Positions 6,319-10,717 of a DNA stretch of 10,717 nt are shown in pieces. Numbering within the stretch: position 1 is the first letter of the stretch; each line of letters opens with the position of its first letter. The DNA lies in assembly GCA_947037995.1 (NCBI GenBank), contig CAMQUV010000016.1, forward strand, positions 1 through 10,717. Direction: 5' to 3'. A program made the translations under genes and the position numbers. The notes under the pieces are model-generated. The model saw nothing but the letters and a program-made list of their open reading frames with translations, did no database searches and was not told the DNA's origin. This DNA is from an uncultured Rikenellaceae bacterium. Lineage in GTDB: Bacteria; Bacteroidota; Bacteroidia; Bacteroidales; Rikenellaceae.

Positions 6319-7470
6319 TTATTTGTAGTCAAAAATCGCTTTGGCGCGTGGTCGAAGATTATAGTTAGAGCTCATCACCGCCCCATACGCTCCGGCGCTT
6401 TTGATTGTCAGTATATCTCCCCTATTAGTTTTGGGGAACTCAATTTCGTGTGCAAAAACATCCGAGCTCTCACATATAGGCCCTCCAATGTAATAGAGCG
6501 GTTTTTTCAGCTCGTCACTTTTTGCCGAAAGATTGATTATTTTATGGTTAGCCCCATACAGTGCTGGTCGAATCAGCTCGGTCATCCCGGCATCCACGAT
6601 AGCATAATTGCTTCCTGTGGCTGTCTCTTTGGTGATAAGCACGCGCGTGATAAGTTCGCCGCACTGCGCTGTTATAGAGCGTCCTAGCTCGAAATGGACT
6701 GTTTTGTCCTTTGGCAAATGTTTCTCGAACTGTGCGAAATAATTAGCAAAGTCCGTAATTGGGTTATCCATAGGGTTGTCGTAGTCTACTCCTAGCCCTC
6801 CGCCCATATTCAGGTGTTCAATCTTGCATCCTTTATCCTCAAACCATTTTGTGATTTCGACAGCACGCAGCGCCAGCTCCTCGAAGAAGCTCATTGTCAT
6901 CACCTGCGAGCCGATATGGAAATGGAGCCCTTTGAGGTTAATATTTTGCAGTACCTCAACGCTTTCCAGTGCCTTATTAATCTCATTATATGCTATGCCA
7001 AATTTGCTTTCACTTTGCCCCGTAGATATATATTTATGCGTATCGGGGTGTACATTCGGGTTCACACGTAGCGCTATCTGTGCTATTTTATTTTTGTTCT
7101 TCGCCAACTCGTTAATCACTTCCAACTCTTGGAGCGATTCGCAATTAAAAGCGAAAATATCGTTATCGAGCGCAAAATTAATCTCTTGGTCGCTCTTACC
7201 TACTCCCGCAAAGACAATCACATCAGGTGCGAAGCCACACTTTAGCGCCGCATCGACCTCCCATCCGCTCACGCAATCGGCGCCGAGTCCTTTTTTTGCA
7301 ATGAATTCTAATATCTCTTTATCGGCGTTTGCCTTCACAGCATAGTGTAGGTTATAGCCAAATCGGCTACTATGGTTAATCGCCGCATCGATAGTCTCGC
7401 CCAGCAGGCGCATATCATAATGATAAAAAGGGGTGTGTGGTACGTTGTCGCTAAGTGTAAATCCAGCCAT
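6319..7470 (-). CDS. lysA: Diaminopimelate decarboxylase
   Basis: LysA is a PLP enzyme that decarboxylates meso-diaminopimelate to L-lysine, the last step of lysine synthesis. It has the alanine-racemase-like fold III barrel followed by a beta domain. The PLP Lys is Lys46 in Y-A-V-K-A-N. H-F-H-I-G-S-Q (183-189) and G-G-G-L-G-V-D-Y (223-230) bind the cofactor phosphate. F-E-L-G-R (260-264) is the family's E-P-G-R site with Leu in place of Pro. The second-subunit catalytic motif P-I-C-E-S-S-D has Cys333, and S-A-G-A-Y-G (358-363) has the substrate Tyr362. The 383-residue length is slightly short but normal for Bacteroidota. It starts 20 nt after lysC, consistent with co-transcription and with shared lysine control. 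Confidence 0.95.
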   Translation of the reverse strand: MAGFTLSDNVPHTPFYHYDMRLLGETIDAAINHSSRFGYNLHYAVKANADKEILEFIAKKGLGADCVSGWEVDAALKCGFAPDVIVFAGVGKSDQEINFALDNDIFAFNCESLQELEVINELAKNKNKIAQIALRVNPNVHPDTHKYISTGQSESKFGIAYNEINKALESVEVLQNINLKGLHFHIGSQVMTMSFFEELALRAVEITKWFEDKGCKIEHLNMGGGLGVDYDNPMDNPITDFANYFAQFEKHLPKDKTVHFELGRSITAQCGELITRVLITKETATGSNYAIVDAGMTELIRPALYGANHKIINLSAKSDELKKPLYYIGGPICESSDVFAHEIEFPKTNRGDILTIKSAGAYGAVMSSNYNLRPRAKAIFDYK

Positions 7471-7490
7471 TATATTATTGCGTTTTTTCT

Positions 7491-8750
7491 TTAAAATAAA
7501 AAGTTATTCAAACTCTGTAACGTTGCTATCTTATCCTCCGAATTAATCAACAACGACATCGAGCGGTGTGATGCTCCATAGGAAATCATTTTGATAGGTA
7601 TATTCTCAACCGCCTTAAACACTCTCGCCGCTAGTCCTGCGTGGTCGTAGTCAATTCGCCCTACTACGCATACTATAGAGTTGCAATGTTCGACCTCAAC
7701 TGATGCCATCTCTTTGAGTTCTTGTATGATTTTGTCTAAATGTTCTATTTTGTCGACAGTTAGCGACACTGCCACCTCCGAGGTTGTAATCATATCTATC
7801 GGTGTCTTATATTTTTCGAACACTTCGAATACTTTTCGTAGAAAACCATAGGCCATAAGCATTCTTGCGGATGAAATTCTTATCACCGTAATATTATCTT
7901 TGGCCGCCACGGCGTGAAAATTCATTGCGCTCTCATCCGACGAGCTAATCAGTGTACCATCTGCCGCTGGGTCCATCGTATTTTTCAGGCGCACATCTAC
8001 CCCTGCCTCTTTGCACGGTATAACCGTTGCTGGGTGCAGGATTTTCGCCCCGAAATAGGCAAGCTCTGCCGCCTCCTCGAAGCTCATTCGACGAATCGGA
8101 CGAGTACCCCTCACAAAGCGAGGGTCACCAGTATGCATACCATCTATGTCTGTCCATATTTGCACCTCGGAAGAGCCTATTGCAACACCCATAAGTGCCG
8201 CGCTATAATCCGAGCCCCCTCGGCCTAGATTGCCCAAAGTCCCATCCGCCACAGTTGCTATAAAGCCCTGAGTTACATAGTACGTTCCGGGCTCTATTAC
8301 ATTTTTTATAGTATTTAATTTTGATTGTACCACAACCTCTTGGTCGTCGGTAAACATAAAGTCTGGCGCGTAAAGCAACTCAGCCTTAAACCCACGCTCC
8401 TTGAGATGCTCGGTAAATATGAATGTTGTGAGTAATTCGCCCTGCGCCTCACGAGCCGATTGGATAGTTGAATCGCTCGACACTACTGTTAGAATCTCCT
8501 CCATTTTATCAATGCTAGGTTGCTTGTTGGTTAGCAACTCCCCTATGCACTCCGTGTATTTCGCACGAAGAAAATCAACCTCACTATCACGTACCGCACC
8601 ATCCGATGCACGCACCAACGAGTCTGTTGTACCCGACATAGCCGACAATACTGTCAAAGTAGAACCCTCGGACGTTATTATATTGGCCACCTGACGCATA
8701 TTGGAGGCCGAACCTACCGAGGTTCCCCCGAATTTTAATGTTTTTATCAC
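7491..8750 (-). CDS. lysC: Monofunctional aspartate kinase, AK III-like
   Basis: This enzyme phosphorylates L-aspartate, the entry step to lysine, threonine and methionine synthesis. The kinase domain (1-270) shows K-F-G-G-T-S (6-11), G-N-L-G-R-G-G-S-D-Y (173-182), W-T-D-I-D-G (199-204) and F-G-A-K-I-L-H-P (233-240). Two ACT domains follow (about 285-335 and 355-419). The first carries M-L then G-F-L, and I-T-T-S-E-V (321-326), which is the pattern of lysine-sensitive AK III enzymes, so feedback by lysine is likely (inference). The start codon is GTG at 8750-8748. It is fixed by the family's usual N-terminus, M-I-K-T-L-K-F-G-G. It heads the run into lysA and has its own promoter in the divergent gap. 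Confidence 0.95.
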   Translation of the reverse strand: MIKTLKFGGTSVGSASNMRQVANIITSEGSTLTVLSAMSGTTDSLVRASDGAVRDSEVDFLRAKYTECIGELLTNKQPSIDKMEEILTVVSSDSTIQSAREAQGELLTTFIFTEHLKERGFKAELLYAPDFMFTDDQEVVVQSKLNTIKNVIEPGTYYVTQGFIATVADGTLGNLGRGGSDYSAALMGVAIGSSEVQIWTDIDGMHTGDPRFVRGTRPIRRMSFEEAAELAYFGAKILHPATVIPCKEAGVDVRLKNTMDPAADGTLISSSDESAMNFHAVAAKDNITVIRISSARMLMAYGFLRKVFEVFEKYKTPIDMITTSEVAVSLTVDKIEHLDKIIQELKEMASVEVEHCNSIVCVVGRIDYDHAGLAARVFKAVENIPIKMISYGASHRSMSLLINSEDKIATLQSLNNFLF

Positions 8751-8793
8751 CTTGTAACTATTTTCTGTTTTGATTTTTAATTATATATCTCCG

Positions 8794-8825
8794 CAAAATA
8801 ACGAAAAAAAGCAGACATATACAAA
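8794..8825 (-). promoter_or_regulatory. Bacteroidota-type promoter for lysC
   Basis: On the minus strand, TTTG (8825-8822) is followed after 20 nt by TTATTTTG (8801-8794), matching the -33 TTTG and -7 TAnnTTTG pattern with one mismatch and consensus spacing. Transcription would begin around 8788 and give a leader of about 38 nt, too short for a lysine riboswitch. The leader is A/T-rich with no Shine-Dalgarno site. This is the best promoter match in the window and probably drives lysC-lysA-coaX-OMP. Confidence 0.7.
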
Positions 8826-8889
8826 GTTTTTACCTATATTAGCACAATATTTTAATATCTAAAAATCACTACTTTCAATCACAACTAAT

Positions 8890-10593
8890 ATGAGAGTTAT
8901 TAAATTTGGAGGAACATCCGTGGGGACGCCTGACGGACTCAACCACATAAAACGTATTGCGACACTCACACAAGAGCCCGTCGTTATTGTCGTATCTGCA
9001 CTTTCGAAAATTACAGACACACTTATCGAACTCGCTGACGCCACTGCTAATAGCCGCGATACATCTAAGATGATTGATGCCATACTTACCAGACATCGCA
9101 AAGCTATTACTGACAGCGTGCCTGAAAATAATCAACAAAACTGTCTCGACAAAATCCTCCCAATAATTGAAAACCTTAAACGAGAAGTTGCAACTTATAA
9201 CACCACCAGCCCGACACAAGAGCGCCTCAGTCAATTACACCAAAATATAGTCTGCTACGGAGAGCTGCTAAGCTCGGTTATAGTACACAATATCTTTGAC
9301 CACAACGCCTTTACCACCAAGCATATAGACTCGCGCGAGATAATTAAAACCTCAAAGTATTTCGATAGACACATTATAAATTTTAGTCAAACCAATAAAC
9401 TTATACAAAACAATATCCCAAATCAAGGGATTACTGTGATGGGAGGTTTTATATCGTCAGACGCGGAGACTAAACAAACTACCAACCTAGGGCGCGGCGG
9501 CTCGGACTATACGGCGGCTATTGTTGCAGCGGCAATAGGGGCATCGCAACTTGAGATTTATACGGATGTGGACGGGTTTCTGACTGCCGACCCCAGAGTT
9601 GTAGAGAAATCTACGCTTATTGAAAAAATAGACTATTGCGAGACAATGGAGCTATGCAATTTTGGTGCGAAAGTGGTTTATGCACCCACGATACTGCCCG
9701 CATATCTCAACAACATTCCTACTTATATTCGCAACACTTATAACCCTAATTGTAACGGAACGCTTATACATAATTGTGACCCGTGCGACACGCCAACACC
9801 GCAAAGTATTACGGCGGTTGCTCCAATATCGCTTATTGAGATTAAAGGGCGAACAACCGGGCTTAACTATAAAATATTTAGGTTGCTCGCCTCGAAAGGG
9901 ATTGAGAACTACTTTGCACGTGGTGATGAACACACTACCCTGATTGCTGTTACAGAAAAGAACTGCCAAGCGGCTATCGCACAGCTTAATACGGAGCTGC
10001 AAGAGCACCTCACTAGCCAACGTATTCAAAATATTGTAGTTCATAAAAACCTTGCGACTATCGCAATTATTGGGAATAATATTGGCTCGTCAAACTGCGT
10101 ACAAGCAGCTATATTTGACGCCCTAAAAAATGTGAATATCAATGTTAATCGAAAACGTATATCACTAGGGGTAAATTCTATATCAATTGTTGTGCCGATT
10201 GAGTGCACTCGCCCTGCAATAAGCACAATTCATCAAGCGCTTTTTGAAAGTGAGAAATCCTGTGCGAAAACGCCATCTGCCAACGAAACATTTGGGTGTC
10301 ATATCGCCATAGAAGTCCTCCGTAAAATGGTGGCAGCAGGCGATGTAATACGCTCTGTATCGGCATACTTTCCCGAAAAAACAGAACAAAGAGCCGCTAT
10401 TCTAGCCAATCATCTAGGGGTGGAAATAGATAACACGCAACCAGATAATTGCCTCGTAGAATTTGAAATTACAGATGGGGTTGGCCGATTCCGTGTCATA
10501 GAAGATATTACTACGACACCTTACGATAGTAACGGCACAATACTCATATACTCAGCACGTTATAGGGAATATCCGTTGCATATTAACCTGTAA
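8890..10593 (+). CDS. Aspartate kinase of the ThrA type with a strongly reduced homoserine dehydrogenase region
   Basis: Residues 1-295 form an aspartate kinase domain closest in pattern to the N-terminal half of bifunctional ThrA (aspartate kinase-homoserine dehydrogenase). It shows K-F-G-G-T-S (5-10), N-L-G-R-G-G-S-D-Y-T-A-A (199-210), Y-T-D-V-D-G-F-L-T-A-D-P-R (224-236) and M-E-L-C-N-F-G-A-K-V-V-Y (253-264), so catalysis looks intact. Two ACT domains follow (about 308-380 and 388-455). ThrA would then have about 350 residues of dehydrogenase; here only about 110 remain. No Rossmann glycine motif and no catalytic dehydrogenase core are visible. A-A-G-D-V-I (482-487) resembles the dehydrogenase A-G-D segment, and D-G-V-G-R (529-533) to A-R-Y-R-E-Y-P-L (556-563) resembles its C-terminal strands. 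The frame is open throughout with no frameshift. It probably makes aspartyl phosphate only. It is transcribed divergently from lysC, and I found no good promoter match. Confidence 0.85.
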   Translation: MRVIKFGGTSVGTPDGLNHIKRIATLTQEPVVIVVSALSKITDTLIELADATANSRDTSKMIDAILTRHRKAITDSVPENNQQNCLDKILPIIENLKREVATYNTTSPTQERLSQLHQNIVCYGELLSSVIVHNIFDHNAFTTKHIDSREIIKTSKYFDRHIINFSQTNKLIQNNIPNQGITVMGGFISSDAETKQTTNLGRGGSDYTAAIVAAAIGASQLEIYTDVDGFLTADPRVVEKSTLIEKIDYCETMELCNFGAKVVYAPTILPAYLNNIPTYIRNTYNPNCNGTLIHNCDPCDTPTPQSITAVAPISLIEIKGRTTGLNYKIFRLLASKGIENYFARGDEHTTLIAVTEKNCQAAIAQLNTELQEHLTSQRIQNIVVHKNLATIAIIGNNIGSSNCVQAAIFDALKNVNINVNRKRISLGVNSISIVVPIECTRPAISTIHQALFESEKSCAKTPSANETFGCHIAIEVLRKMVAAGDVIRSVSAYFPEKTEQRAAILANHLGVEIDNTQPDNCLVEFEITDGVGRFRVIEDITTTPYDSNGTILIYSARYREYPLHINL

Positions 10594-10594
10594 G

Positions 10595-10626
10595 GGGGTC
10601 GGAGACACCTTCTAATTGGCTGTCGG
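10595..10626 (+). repeat. 32-bp palindromic repeat, copy B
   Basis: This copy begins 1 nt after the stop codon of the preceding gene. The head pairs GGGGTC (10595-10600) with GACACC (10604-10609), with one mismatch, around GGA. The tail is T/A-rich and ends in TTGGCTGTCGG. It is directly followed by copy C with a 32-bp period, and the two agree at about 27 of 32 positions. The hairpin lies where a terminator would be expected but has no T-run. Confidence 0.7.
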
Positions 10627-10658
10627 GGTGTCAGAGACACCTTTAAATTGGCTGTCGC
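10627..10658 (+). repeat. 32-bp palindromic repeat, copy C
   Basis: This copy has the most perfect head of the set: GGTGTC (10627-10632) and GACACC (10636-10641) pair fully around the loop AGA. The tail reads TTTAAATTGGCTGTCGC. It matches copy A at 127-158 at about 25 of 32 positions. The remaining bases to the window end (10659-10717) hold no recognisable gene or further copy. Confidence 0.7.
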
Positions 10659-10717
10659 ACGCTGGTATAGGCGAAGCTAAGAATATCGAAGGCCTCCCCT
10701 AGCCGGAGATGTTCTAT

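Noticed and set aside
6824..7345. A 173-codon open frame on the plus strand opposite lysA
   Set aside because: It lies entirely opposite conserved catalytic parts of lysA and its translation is Ser/Ala/Leu-rich without a domain.
6319..7470. Leu in place of Pro in the E-P-G-R motif of LysA as a damaging change
   Set aside because: The Glu, Gly and Arg are kept, all other catalytic residues are present, and I recall F-E-L-G-R in other Bacteroidales LysA proteins.
8751..8789. Lysine riboswitch in the lysC leader
   Set aside because: The leader predicted from the promoter is only about 38 nt and A/T-rich, far too short and unstructured for the lysine riboswitch.
8835..8842. TATATTAG as a promoter box for the ThrA-like gene
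   Set aside because: It has one mismatch to the -7 consensus, and no TTTG is found 19-21 nt upstream, so I did not list it as a promoter.
10595..10658. CRISPR array
   Set aside because: The two units are directly adjacent with no unique spacers, and no cas genes are nearby.

Overview
The window looks like a chromosomal segment from a Bacteroidota bacterium, most likely Bacteroidales. Three things support this. Gene starts lack Shine-Dalgarno sites and are preceded by A/T-rich DNA. Promoters fit the Bacteroidota pattern (TTTG, a spacer of about 20 nt, then TAnnTTTG). The gene order pantothenate kinase, outer membrane protein, TPR protein, LptC, CorC-like protein is one I associate with this group. 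The species cannot be named from the sequence alone.

Layout. Positions 1-379 hold no gene. They contain several hairpins, one clear and one doubtful copy of a 32-bp repeat, and a strong terminator (302-353). From 380 to 8750 everything is on the minus strand. In transcription order the genes are lysC (aspartate kinase), lysA (diaminopimelate decarboxylase), coaX (type III pantothenate kinase), an outer membrane beta-barrel protein, a secreted TPR protein, lptC (LPS transport lipoprotein), a CNNM/CBS/CorC membrane protein, and a separately promoted HU gene. Spacing within lysC-lysA-coaX-OMP is 20 nt, 24 nt and a 17-nt overlap, which suggests one operon. A 145-nt gap precedes the TPR-lptC-corC group, where lptC and corC are 2 nt apart. 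A second aspartate kinase gene runs divergently on the plus strand (8890-10593). Two tandem copies of the 32-bp repeat follow its stop codon.

How the genes work together. LysC and LysA catalyse the first and last steps of the diaminopimelate/lysine pathway, which also feeds peptidoglycan. CoaX starts coenzyme A synthesis. The OMP, TPR protein and LptC are envelope proteins. The CorC-like protein is probably an inner-membrane ion transporter or regulator.

The most notable item is the divergent kinase. It has the kinase and double ACT domains of bifunctional ThrA, but the homoserine dehydrogenase half has shrunk from about 350 residues to about 110, in frame. Only short segments resembling parts of that domain remain. 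The threonine-binding glutamines expected in both ACT domains also appear to be replaced. It may be a monofunctional kinase with altered feedback. The second notable item is the 32-bp imperfect-palindrome repeat, which occurs on both sides of the cluster and resembles a REP-type dispersed element.
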